Below, piece by piece: positions 1 through 7,657 of a stretch of DNA of 13,116 nucleotides. The stretch's first letter is position 1. Each line of letters opens with the position of its first letter. The notes under the pieces are model-generated. The model searched no databases. It was not told the origin of the DNA and saw nothing but the letters and a program-made list of their open reading frames with translations. This DNA comes from an uncultured Oscillospiraceae bacterium (lineage in GTDB: Bacteria; Bacillota; Clostridia; Oscillospirales; Ruminococcaceae): NCBI GenBank assembly GCA_934232845.1, contig CAKQGD010000047.1:1-13116 (forward strand). Direction: 5' to 3'. The position numbers and the translations under genes are program-made.

Positions 1-1377
1 CCGCAGCAGCGTGCGGATGTAAATTTCCAGCGCTTCGAGCAGCTCATCCAAGCAGGCCGCCTCATTTGCACTGTGCATCGCTCCCGCGAACGGCGGGCGC
101 GGACGAGAGGTTCTCTCCGGCCCGAAAGAAACAGCTAAAGGAAATTTACGCGCATACGTACCGCCGCCGATAGTGAAAGGCTTCGGGTCCTCTCCCGTGA
201 CCTCTCGATAGGAGTTGAGGCAGGCCATAATCGCAGGATGATCCGCCTCGATGTAAAAAGGCGGCGCGTCTGTAATCACCTCAACAGAGGCTGTCTCCCC
301 CGCCTGAACCGAGAGCATTCTTGTGAGGTTCTCAGCGCTTGTATTGGTCGGATACCGGCAATCAAACGTCTGAAACAGCCGTCCGTTCTCCATGCCGATC
401 ATTCCGCCTACAATCGTCAGCGGAGGAAATTTTCCGTCGTCGGCCGCAATGCCAAGCGCACTGCCGTCCCATGCGGCGTGAAGGCGCGAGGCCAATGTCA
501 AAAATGCACGCTCCCGTTCGGTTCCGACATCCGTTTTCAGCAGATAGGCAATCAAAATCCCTATTGCACTTTTGGTATTCTGCGGCAGAGAGGCGTGCCC
601 TCCGATCCCGTGCGCTTCGATTCTCCAGAAATCCCCTTCCGGCCGCACCGCAACGTCTGCCTCCTGCGGCCATTCGATGCGGCTCGAACGGATAAGGGCA
701 GAAGCATGCGCACAGACAGCATTTATCGCTGTTCCACCCGCAAGCTCCAAGATGCCGCCACTGTCCGCGGTATCTTCCCGTGCGAGGAACCGTCCCTGAA
801 AAATGCCTTTTTCTCCGTTGCAGAGAGGAAATTCCGCATCCGGGCTGAAGCAGAATGCCGGCGCCGGATTCTCCGCAAGATAGTACCCGATATCGTCCAT
901 TCCGGTTTCTTCGCTCGTGCCGATCAGAGCACGCACGGGATACCGCAGAGGCAGTCCTTGCTCTTTCAAAAAGCAAAGCGCATACAGGCAGAGCACCGTC
1001 GGTCCTTTGTCGTCGATGACGCCGCGGCCGATCAGATAACCCTCTCTTTCTTTCAGTGTAAAGGGATCTCCGTCCCAGCCGCTGCCCGCCGGAACCACAT
1101 CCACATGGGTGATCGTCGAGAGCAAAACGTCGCTCTGCGCGCCGCAAACCTCCGCCCATCCCATGCGGCCCTTACAATCTCCCGTTTCAAGGCCCAATTC
1201 CCGCGCAATGCAAAGAGCTTCTTCCAGCGCGGCGCGGGGGCCTTTTCCGTAAGGCGCATCGGCGGCAGGCGCCTCCTCCACGCTCAAAATTGCAACAAGG
1301 CGGGAAATATCCCGCACAATCGCCTCTCGATTTCTTTCGATAAAGCGGCGAATTTCCTGAAAATCGTAGCTGGGCAT
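1..1377 (-). CDS. M20 family dipeptidase (Sapep/PepV type), 3' end outside window
   Basis: Reading leftward from ATG at 1377, 459 codons are open with no stop before the window edge; the family is usually about 460-470 residues, so only a few residues are missing. The di-metal peptidase signature is complete: HVD at residues 91-93, the bridging Asp in GRGVIDDKG (D122), the catalytic/metal pair in TSEETG (E156, E157), SPDAEFP (D180), the GGGTYAR motif typical of PepV/Sapep, and a C-terminal His in AMHSANE (H435). The family comprises cytoplasmic Zn- or Mn-dependent dipeptidases that release amino acids from dipeptides, including beta-Ala- or D-residue-containing ones. An AAGGAG ribosome site sits about 8 bases before the ATG. 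The gene is divergent from the sugar-uptake operon. The family is sure; substrate specificity is not readable. Confidence 0.93.
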   Translation of the reverse strand, partial: MPSYDFQEIRRFIERNREAIVRDISRLVAILSVEEAPAADAPYGKGPRAALEEALCIARELGLETGDCKGRMGWAEVCGAQSDVLLSTITHVDVVPAGSGWDGDPFTLKEREGYLIGRGVIDDKGPTVLCLYALCFLKEQGLPLRYPVRALIGTSEETGMDDIGYYLAENPAPAFCFSPDAEFPLCNGEKGIFQGRFLAREDTADSGGILELAGGTAINAVCAHASALIRSSRIEWPQEADVAVRPEGDFWRIEAHGIGGHASLPQNTKSAIGILIAYLLKTDVGTERERAFLTLASRLHAAWDGSALGIAADDGKFPPLTIVGGMIGMENGRLFQTFDCRYPTNTSAENLTRMLSVQAGETASVEVITDAPPFYIEADHPAIMACLNSYREVTGEDPKPFTIGGGTYARKFPLAVSFGPERTSRPRPPFAGAMHSANEAACLDELLEALEIYIRTLLR

Positions 1378-1440
1378 TGGTATGTCTCCTTTTTCGGAAG
1401 AATTTTTAAGCGCGGTTTGCACCGCCGAGGAGAAACTGCC

Positions 1441-1456
1441 GAGAATATCTATTCTC
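1441..1456. promoter_or_regulatory. Operator-like dyad in the leader of the dipeptidase gene
   Basis: A perfect 7-2-7 inverted repeat, GAGAATA-TC-TATTCTC, begins about 4 bases past the predicted transcription start (near 1460) of the minus-strand dipeptidase promoter. The position suits a repressor roadblock site. It is too short and AU-rich to be a terminator. The cognate regulator is unknown. Confidence 0.4.
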
Positions 1457-1466
1457 TCCGTTTCTA

Positions 1467-1494
1467 ATTATAAAACCAAAATCCGCTTTTTCAA
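1467..1494 (-). promoter_or_regulatory. Promoter of the M20 dipeptidase gene
   Basis: On the minus strand a -35 element TTGAAA (1494-1489) and a perfect -10 TATAAT (1472-1467) are separated by 16 bases. This would start transcription near 1460 and leave a leader of about 83 bases before the ATG at 1377. Confidence 0.6.
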
Positions 1495-1524
1495 GAGAAG
1501 AAAACAGTTTTTAAAATGCATAAA

Positions 1525-1567
1525 TTCTTGAAAAAAACATGTTTGATTTGTCAAAAAATATCAAGAA
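1525..1567. repeat. AT-rich dyad cluster between the divergent promoters
   Basis: The middle of the 359-base divergent intergenic region holds nested inverted repeats: TTCTTGA (1525-1531) with TCAAGAA (1561-1567), the 10-base palindrome AAACATGTTT (1535-1544), and TTTGA-tttg-TCAAA (1542-1555). They lie upstream of both promoters, where an activator or a looping regulator could bind. AT-rich DNA makes short palindromes common, so a role is only suggested. Confidence 0.25.
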
Positions 1568-1624
1568 AATTTCCATTCAATACACAATTTGACGTAAAAT
1601 ATCTGCTTTTTAACAATCAAAAGG

Positions 1625-1654
1625 TTGACAAGCCTCTTTCTGGAAGAGTATACT
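1625..1654 (+). promoter_or_regulatory. Main promoter of the transporter/sugar operon
   Basis: A perfect -35 TTGACA (1625-1630) and a -10 TATACT (1649-1654) are separated by 18 bases, so transcription should start near 1661. The spacer carries a small dyad, CTCTT-tctgg-AAGAG (1634-1648), which could be an operator. The binding-protein gene follows after a leader of about 76 bases with a clear TGGAGGA ribosome site. Confidence 0.7.
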
Positions 1655-1665
1655 AAAAAACGTGA

Positions 1666-1675
1666 AGGACGTCCT
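1666..1675. promoter_or_regulatory. Operator-like palindrome just after the operon start site
   Basis: AGGACGTCCT is a perfect 10-base palindrome about 5 bases beyond the predicted start site of the operon promoter. Half-site-like TCCT and GTCC words recur just downstream (1672-1687). It may bind a repressor, but no regulator gene is present in the window to pair it with. Confidence 0.35.
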
Positions 1676-1736
1676 GCATTTTGTCCTTTGCCTATAGTCA
1701 GTCTCAAATTATATTGACATTGGAGGAAATCATCAA

Positions 1737-2885
1737 ATGAAGAAAGCATTCGCTCTTATGATGGCCCTCGCTATGGTGTTGTGCCTCGCCGCATGCGGAG
1801 GACAACCCAGCACAACCCCTTCCGCATCCGGCTCCGCCCCCGAAGAAAGCGCCAAAACCGCCGAGGAACTATACGGTGCATCTTTTGCCGGGATGGAAGA
1901 TCTGATCGCCGCCGCTCAGGCCGAAGGAACACTGACCGTTTACGGCTCCTGCGAAGAGGCGTATCTCTCCGCCGCCTGCCAGCATTTTGAAGAACTGTTC
2001 GGCATCAAAGTGAACTTCCAGCGTTTGTCCACCTCTGAAGTGTACACCAAAATCAAGGAAGAAAACGGAAAGCCCTCCGCCGATGTTTGGTTCGGCGGCA
2101 CGACCGATCCTTATAACGAAGCGGTCAACGACAACCTGCTGCTCGCCTACAAGGCGGAAAACGCGAAACACATCGTCAGCCCCAACTACCAGAATGCCGA
2201 CGGAAAATGGTACGGCATCTACTGCGGCGTGCTTGGCTTTATGGCGAATTCCGAAGAACTTGCCCGTCTCAGCCTCGAATCCCCCAAGACTTGGGATGAC
2301 CTACTCAAGCCCGAATATCAGGGCCTGATCTGGGCTTCCAACCCCTCCACCGCCGGCACGGCCAAGCTCATCATCAATACGATGGTTCAGATGAAGGGCC
2401 ATGACGAGGCGATGAAATATTTCATAGAGCTGGACAAGAATATCGCTCAGTATACAAAGTCCGGTTCTGGTCCCTCCAAAAACGTAGGCACCGGCGAATG
2501 CACTATCGGCATCGGCTTTTTGCATGACGGCATTACCCAAATTCTTAACGGATATGACAACATCGAGCTGATCATCCCGACGGACGGCACCTCTTACGAG
2601 ATCGGTGCGACCGCTATTTTCAGCGGCTGCACCAATGAGAACGCCGCCAAGCTCTGGATTGAGTATGCTCTCTCTCCCGAATGCGTCGAGCTGGCCGCAG
2701 AGAACGAGTCCTTCCAGTTCCTCGTTCTCGATAACGCCAAACAGCCAGAACAGGCTGAACAGTTCGGTCTCACCCTCGAGCACTGCATCGATTACGACTT
2801 CGACGACGCTGCGAACAACATCGCCCAGTATGTCGAAGATTACTTCGCAGCCGTCGGTCAGGATGACCGTTTCAAAACGGAATAA
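1737..2885 (+). CDS. ABC transporter substrate-binding lipoprotein, COG1840 (AfuA/FbpA/PhnS-like)
   Basis: The 382-residue protein starts with a short basic n-region, a hydrophobic core and the lipobox L-A-A-C, with Cys20 as the lipidated residue, followed by a Ser/Pro/Thr-rich linker to about residue 45. It would be anchored outside the membrane and hand ligand to the permease. The mature part (LTVYGS near the start, then ADVWFGG, GFMANSEEL, TWDDLL, GTGECTIGIG) is typical of the COG1840 branch of type-1 binding proteins. Members bind Fe(III), thiamine, 2-aminoethylphosphonate or, for Actinobacillus AfuA, hexose phosphates. Permease and ATPase genes follow, then sugar enzymes, so a sugar-type ligand is inferred. 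The start is fixed by GGAGG 10 bases upstream. A terminator directly downstream probably raises its dose over the permease. Confidence 0.9.
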   Translation: MKKAFALMMALAMVLCLAACGGQPSTTPSASGSAPEESAKTAEELYGASFAGMEDLIAAAQAEGTLTVYGSCEEAYLSAACQHFEELFGIKVNFQRLSTSEVYTKIKEENGKPSADVWFGGTTDPYNEAVNDNLLLAYKAENAKHIVSPNYQNADGKWYGIYCGVLGFMANSEELARLSLESPKTWDDLLKPEYQGLIWASNPSTAGTAKLIINTMVQMKGHDEAMKYFIELDKNIAQYTKSGSGPSKNVGTGECTIGIGFLHDGITQILNGYDNIELIIPTDGTSYEIGATAIFSGCTNENAAKLWIEYALSPECVELAAENESFQFLVLDNAKQPEQAEQFGLTLEHCIDYDFDDAANNIAQYVEDYFAAVGQDDRFKTE

Positions 2886-2917
2886 TCCTTTCTGAAAACT
2901 GCACAGCTTTTGGTCGT

Positions 2918-2955
2918 GGAGGATGGCGGTAAAACCATCCTCCCTTTTTTATTTT
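2918..2955 (+). terminator. Intrinsic terminator between binding-protein and permease genes
   Basis: A perfect 9-bp stem, GGAGGATGG (2918-2926) with CCATCCTCC (2935-2943), closes an 8-base loop (CGGTAAAA) and is followed by C and six T, then ATTTT. This is a textbook Rho-independent terminator 33 bases after the binding-protein stop. Since the permease gene follows in the same direction with no clear promoter, it probably acts as a partial terminator that leaves the binding protein in excess. Confidence 0.85.
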
Positions 2956-3001
2956 AAAAATTTCCGGTTCACCGAGCCGCCAACGCAAGGGGGAATCCTT
3001 C

Positions 3002-4762
3002 TTGGCCACCCGCCAAAGCGCTGCTCTCGAGCAAAAAAAGCTCCGCAGCGACCCGGTCCTGATGGGGACAATCGTTATTCTTCTTACCGGCCTTACACTG
3101 TTTATTCTCTATCCGCTCGCCACGCTTCTCCTTAACAGCATTTATGAAGACGGGCGCATTACTCTCGCGGTCTTTTCCCGGGTGCTGAGTATGGCGCGCT
3201 TTCGTAAAGCATTCACCAATACCCTGCAGCTCGGTTTGATTACCGGTGTCGGCGCGGTACTGATCGGTCTTCTGTTTGCCTATGTAGACTGTTACGTCAA
3301 GGTGCGTTCAAAGATTATGAAGCGTCTCTTCGACGTCGTTTCGACCTTGCCTGTCGTCTCTCCGCCGTTCGTGCTGTCGCTGTCCATCATTCTTCTGTTC
3401 GGCCGCAGCGGCCTCATCACCCGCGGTCTCCTTCATATTTACGACGCCGACGTTTACGGACTCAAGGGTATTGCCGCCGTGCAGATTCTCACCTTCTTTC
3501 CAGTCTGCTATCTGATGCTGCGCGGTCTTCTGAAAAACATAGATCCTTCTCTTGAAGAGGCTGCCCGCGATATGGGTGCGTCACGTTGGCGCGTTTTTGC
3601 GGATGTGACGTTTCCCCTTCTTCTGCCGGGACTGGGCAACGCTTTTCTTGTCACTTTTATCGAATCTGTCGCAGATTTTGCGAACCCGATGCTAATCGGC
3701 GGCTCATTTGATACATTGGCTACGACGATCTATCTTCAGGTTACCGGCGCCTACGATGCAACAGGAGCGGCTGCCATGTCCGTCGTGCTGCTGAGCCTGA
3801 CGGTGGCGCTCTTCCTCGTGCAGAAATATTATCTTGAGAAAAAAACGGCCGCTACGCTTACCGGCAAAGCCTCACGCGAGCGCATGCTGATCACAGACCG
3901 AAGCGTCACTCTCCCTCTGACGCTTCTCTGTTCCCTATTTGCGCTGTTCGTCATTCTGCTGTACGTCAGTATCCCCTTCGGCGCGCTGTTTAAGCTCTGG
4001 GGGCGCGATTACTCGCTGAGCCTCAAGTGGTTTGAATATATGATGAAATACAGCGGATTTCAGGCGTTTCGCGATTCGTTCGTGCTGTCTTTGATCGCGT
4101 CGCCGATCACCGCCGTTTTATCGATGATTATCTCGTATCTCGTTGTAAAGAAAAAGTTCCGTTCCAAGGCCTTCATTGAGTTCGTCTCTCTTCTGGCAAT
4201 GGCCGTGCCCGGCACCGTACTCGGCATCGGCTATATCCGCGGCTTTGCAAACGGTCTGTTCCGCAGCGGCCAATGGGAGATCTTTTCCTCCGGCGCACTC
4301 TCGTCCATCCTGCCGAACGGACTGCTCGGCGGACTCTACGGCACGGCAGCGATCCTCATTATCGTTTTCGTTGTGCGCAGCCTGCCCGTCGGTACGCGCA
4401 GCGGTATTTCCGCACTGCGGCAGATTGATAAATCGATTGAGGAATCAGCGTGGGATCTCGGCGCGGGCAGCGGACGTGTTTTTATGACGGTCACTCTGCC
4501 TCTGATCAAGGATTCCTTTTTCAGCGGATTGGTCACCGCTTTTGTGCGAAGCATCACGGCAATTTCCGCGATTATTCTACTCATCACTCCATCGGTTAAG
4601 CTCATTACCGTACAGATCAACGAATTCGCAGAAAAAGGCTATTTCGGCGTGGCGTGCGCCTATGCAACCGTACTCATCTGCATCACCTATGGAGCCGTGC
4701 TGCTGATGAATCTCTTTATCAAATTCTTCGGCACCAGCCGCAAGCTCAGGGAGGATAAATAA
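3002..4762 (+). CDS. ABC transporter permease, fused two-domain (AfuB/FbpB-like)
   Basis: This 586-residue hydrophobic protein contains two binding-protein-dependent permease domains in one chain, about 12 membrane helices in all. Each half has its own EAA loop that docks on the ATPase: EEAARDMGASRWR from residue 185 and EESAWDLGAGSGR from residue 480. The length and fused layout match the FbpB/AfuB/ThiP type, where a single chain forms the whole channel. The proposed start is TTG at 3002, supported by AAGGGGG 8 bases upstream; the first in-frame ATG (3062) would remove the cytoplasmic N-terminus and has no comparable site. The ATPase gene begins at the very next base after the stop, which argues for coupled translation. 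The substrate cannot be read from the permease. Confidence 0.9.
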   Translation: MATRQSAALEQKKLRSDPVLMGTIVILLTGLTLFILYPLATLLLNSIYEDGRITLAVFSRVLSMARFRKAFTNTLQLGLITGVGAVLIGLLFAYVDCYVKVRSKIMKRLFDVVSTLPVVSPPFVLSLSIILLFGRSGLITRGLLHIYDADVYGLKGIAAVQILTFFPVCYLMLRGLLKNIDPSLEEAARDMGASRWRVFADVTFPLLLPGLGNAFLVTFIESVADFANPMLIGGSFDTLATTIYLQVTGAYDATGAAAMSVVLLSLTVALFLVQKYYLEKKTAATLTGKASRERMLITDRSVTLPLTLLCSLFALFVILLYVSIPFGALFKLWGRDYSLSLKWFEYMMKYSGFQAFRDSFVLSLIASPITAVLSMIISYLVVKKKFRSKAFIEFVSLLAMAVPGTVLGIGYIRGFANGLFRSGQWEIFSSGALSSILPNGLLGGLYGTAAILIIVFVVRSLPVGTRSGISALRQIDKSIEESAWDLGAGSGRVFMTVTLPLIKDSFFSGLVTAFVRSITAISAIILLITPSVKLITVQINEFAEKGYFGVACAYATVLICITYGAVLLMNLFIKFFGTSRKLREDK

Positions 4763-5836
4763 ATGGACAAGCAGAAAAAAGGCGTCCGCATGGACCGCAT
4801 TTCCAAAATCTATCAGGATCCTAAAACCGGAAAAGATTTTTATGCCGTCCATGATGTATCTCTGGATATTGCACCGGGCAGTTTTGTGACGCTGCTCGGC
4901 CCCTCCGGCTGCGGCAAAACGACAACCCTGCGCATGATTGCGGGCTTTGAAAGTCCTGACGCCGGTGAAATATACCTCGGCGGCGAGTCTATCAACGAGC
5001 TGACACCGAATAAACGCGACACTGCAATGGTTTTTCAAAGCTACGCCCTTCTGCCGCACTATAACGTATTTGACAATGTAGCTTATGGTCTGAAGCTGCG
5101 CAGGATTCCCAAAGATGAGATTCGCTCGCGCGTGATGAAGATTCTTTCCCTCGTCGAACTTGAGGGTCTTGAAGGCCGTATGACCAATCAGCTTTCCGGC
5201 GGGCAGCAGCAGCGCGTCGCCCTTGCCCGCGCCCTTGTGGTGGAGCCGTCCGTCCTGCTGTTCGACGAGCCGCTTTCCAATTTGGACGCAAAGCTGCGTG
5301 TCTCAATGCGTACCGAGATCCGCCGCATCCAGCAGGAGGTCGGCATTACTGCCATCTATGTCACACATGACCAGTCCGAAGCGATGGCCCTCTCCGATCA
5401 GATTATCGTAATGAACCGCGGCGTCATCGAGCAGATGGGTACCCCGCAGGAAATCTACTACCGCCCGGAAAATGAATTTGTTGCGGGCTTTATCGGAGAG
5501 GCGAACTTTCTGCGCGGAAAAATGCTCTCGCACAACGGAGAAACCGGCCTGTTCGAGGTAGAAGGACACCGGTTTGAGGTCTCCGATGCCAAGACGCCCG
5601 ACGGAGCGGACTGTGTCGGCGTGCTTCGTCCGGAGTCCGCACATCTCTCGGATACGGGAATGCTGCGCTGCCGCGTGGTGCTGTCGTGCTTTATGGGCGC
5701 ATACCAAAACTATCATGTCATGGTCGGCAATACGCTCGTCAAGCTGACAGAATACGATATCAAGAACAAACCGATTTTTGCCGTCGGCGACGAGTGTTTC
5801 CTCGGTTTCTCGATGGATGCGGTCCACATCATTTGA
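4763..5836 (+). CDS. ABC transporter ATP-binding protein with TOBE tail (FbpC/PotA-like)
   Basis: The 357-residue ATPase powers the transporter formed with the preceding permease. All nucleotide-binding motifs are intact: Walker A GPSGCGKTT (residues 46-54), Q-loop VFQSYALLPH, signature LSGGQQQR (about 144-151), Walker B LLFDEP (165-170), D-loop SNLD, and the switch His in THDQSEA (about 201). Residues from about 240 onward, with FIGEANFLRG and GVLRPESAHL, form the OB-like TOBE domain found in importers for iron, polyamines, sugars and similar solutes; it can take part in regulation. Its ATG directly abuts the permease stop, with GGGAGG 8 bases upstream. Confidence 0.93.
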   Translation: MDKQKKGVRMDRISKIYQDPKTGKDFYAVHDVSLDIAPGSFVTLLGPSGCGKTTTLRMIAGFESPDAGEIYLGGESINELTPNKRDTAMVFQSYALLPHYNVFDNVAYGLKLRRIPKDEIRSRVMKILSLVELEGLEGRMTNQLSGGQQQRVALARALVVEPSVLLFDEPLSNLDAKLRVSMRTEIRRIQQEVGITAIYVTHDQSEAMALSDQIIVMNRGVIEQMGTPQEIYYRPENEFVAGFIGEANFLRGKMLSHNGETGLFEVEGHRFEVSDAKTPDGADCVGVLRPESAHLSDTGMLRCRVVLSCFMGAYQNYHVMVGNTLVKLTEYDIKNKPIFAVGDECFLGFSMDAVHII

Positions 5837-5852
5837 CCATTTTGCCCATTTG

Positions 5853-5885
5853 GGACGCCGCCGCGGCAAAACGGCGGCGTCCTTT
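5853..5885 (+). terminator. GC-rich hairpin between ATPase and kinase genes
   Basis: A perfect 11-bp stem, GGACGCCGCCG (5853-5863) with CGGCGGCGTCC (5872-5882), encloses the loop CGGCAAAA and is followed by only TTTCCC. The poor T-run suggests a weak terminator or an RNA-stabilising/processing element that separates transporter genes from enzyme genes. The loop resembles that of the terminator at 2918 (CGGTAAAA). Confidence 0.6.
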
Positions 5886-5907
5886 CCCGCTTTTCAAAGG
5901 AGCTTTC

Positions 5908-7656
5908 ATGGTACTGTTCAATTCGTTTTTTTCTCGATCAAAGGCCGACCGTCCTGTTTTTTTATATGAGATACGAGACGCCTTCGCCGAACATGCAAAT
6001 GCAGTTCTGAAAATTCAGGCGCGCTGCGCCGACAACGCAATTCGAGAATGGGAGCTGCCTTTTCAGATTCCCGAAAAGCCGGATCTCCATACAGAGAGCT
6101 TTTTGCGGCGCTATCTGCAGGCAAATCTTTCAAATCTTCTTGCGGCTTTCGGCCCTTGTGAGGTTTCACTGTGTCCCGGCACGTTTTCCCCTTTTCTGAA
6201 CGTCCTCCTTGCTGAGTTGGATGAAGCGTTCGGCGTATGTCTTGCGAGAGAAGAACGACGAGGAATGGGACGCATACTCAATATTGCAGAAAGAATCGCC
6301 GAAGCAAAAGGCCGCCCGGGACACTTTCGCTTTCTATACGGTAAAACGCTTTCTGCAGAGCAATCGTCCGTTTCTGATTCTGCTCCCGTGTTCAATGCGC
6401 AGCAGCTGGAGCAGACCGCATCCCACACCAGACTGCTCGGCATCGACGTCGGAGGTACGGACGTCAAGCTTGCCGCAAGTGAAAACGGCCGTCTCATCTG
6501 CTGCAAAGAATATGACTGGAATCCCGCCGCGTTTGAGACAGCGGAAGACTTCGTCTCCCCCTTGCTGCTGCTTGTACGGCTGATGCGCTGCGCCTCTGCC
6601 TGTCCGCAGGATCTTCTCCCTCTGCGGGAGAAGGCGCTTGATGCACATGCCGATGAAGACATCATGCAGCGCTTCTGCGAAGCCGTAGAGAGTAAAGCAG
6701 ATCCGTTCGGGTTTGAGGCGGTAGGGCTTTCTTTTCCCGATGTTGTGATCTCCGACCGGATTGTCGGCGGAGAGACCTCAAAAACACAGGGAATCCGCAC
6801 GCACAATCCCGCCGGCTACGAAAAGGAATTTGCCCGTCTTCGCACATGGAATGAAAGAATCGCAGACACCGCAGGAACAGACTGCCGCGTCGGCGTCATC
6901 AATGACGGATCGATGGCGGCGTTTTCCCGGTTTGTGGAAAATGGCTGCCTCGCAACCGGCGGCGTACTCGCACATACGCTCGGCACCGACATCGGCACGG
7001 GATACGTGGCGGAATCCAGCTGTATTCCCGATCTTCCGCTCGAAATCTACCGATTTGCCGTAGATCTCGGCAGTGAACGAAGCCTGTGTTTTCCAGAGGA
7101 GGATGTGCGTGCCATTCGAAGCGGAGGTCTCGCCGGCACACTGCACTGCACCGTCAATCAAGCCGGGGCTTTTCGTCTCGCGGCGCTGCGGCTTCCGAAA
7201 GAATCTCCCGCTCTTTGGAGAGAAATTCTATCGCGCCGCTTTGTAAACGATTGCGGAGGAATGTGGAAAGTTCCGTCCGATCAAAGAAAACCTTTTCTCG
7301 AATTTCTGATGCGAAAAGCTGAAGAGAAAGAACCGGCCTGCGAGGAAATTTTTCGGGAAATCGGAAAATATCTCGGCGCAGCACGAAGAGAGACAAAATT
7401 CTGGCTCGCCGATTCATGTAAAGATATTTCACTTTACGGAAGATTGGCAAAACCCGGAAAAGCTTTTTCTCTAATGCGGGAAGAAGCAGAAAAAATCTCT
7501 CCAAAAACGCACTTTTTCGCCGCGGATTCCTCATCTGCACACACGCCGCTGATGCGCGCGCTCTGTGAAACGCCATACCTGCCGACGCAGTTCGCGCAGG
7601 CTGTCGGCGCGCTGTACTACGGCGCATCCGTGCTGCTGAAAGAAAGGATACTGTAA
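5908..7656 (+). CDS. ROK-like sugar kinase (ASKHA fold) with a long N-terminal extension
   Basis: The reading frame is open from 5686, but ATG at 5908 has AAAGGAG just upstream and avoids overlap with the ATPase gene, giving 582 residues. Residues about 176-582 look like an actin-fold sugar kinase: the phosphate-1 loop DVGGTDVK (180-187), IND(333)G at the position of the ROK catalytic Asp, and the phosphate-2-like stretch LGTDIGTG (358-365), with a C-terminal QAVGALYYG helix. ROK kinases are usually about 300 residues and phosphorylate hexoses or N-acetylhexosamines. The first 175 residues match no family I recognise. The classical ROK zinc motif (CxCGxxGC) is not seen. The isomerase gene starts two bases after the stop. 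The sugar is unknown; a related non-kinase ASKHA role is possible. Confidence 0.72.
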   Translation: MVLFNSFFSRSKADRPVFLYEIRDAFAEHANAVLKIQARCADNAIREWELPFQIPEKPDLHTESFLRRYLQANLSNLLAAFGPCEVSLCPGTFSPFLNVLLAELDEAFGVCLAREERRGMGRILNIAERIAEAKGRPGHFRFLYGKTLSAEQSSVSDSAPVFNAQQLEQTASHTRLLGIDVGGTDVKLAASENGRLICCKEYDWNPAAFETAEDFVSPLLLLVRLMRCASACPQDLLPLREKALDAHADEDIMQRFCEAVESKADPFGFEAVGLSFPDVVISDRIVGGETSKTQGIRTHNPAGYEKEFARLRTWNERIADTAGTDCRVGVINDGSMAAFSRFVENGCLATGGVLAHTLGTDIGTGYVAESSCIPDLPLEIYRFAVDLGSERSLCFPEEDVRAIRSGGLAGTLHCTVNQAGAFRLAALRLPKESPALWREILSRRFVNDCGGMWKVPSDQRKPFLEFLMRKAEEKEPACEEIFREIGKYLGAARRETKFWLADSCKDISLYGRLAKPGKAFSLMREEAEKISPKTHFFAADSSSAHTPLMRALCETPYLPTQFAQAVGALYYGASVLLKERIL

Positions 7657-7657
7657 A

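Noticed and set aside
238..1467. 409-residue plus-strand open frame
   Set aside because: It is antisense to the dipeptidase gene, runs through the minus promoter, is rich in Arg, and has no family motif. It is a shadow of the real gene.
1625..1736. Catabolite-repression (cre) site or known riboswitch in the operon leader
   Set aside because: No sequence fitting the cre consensus and no known aptamer pattern was found; only short palindromes are present.
5686..5907. N-terminal extension of the ROK-like kinase frame
   Set aside because: It overlaps the ATPase gene in another frame and has no ribosome site; ATG 5908 has AAAGGAG and follows the intergenic hairpin.
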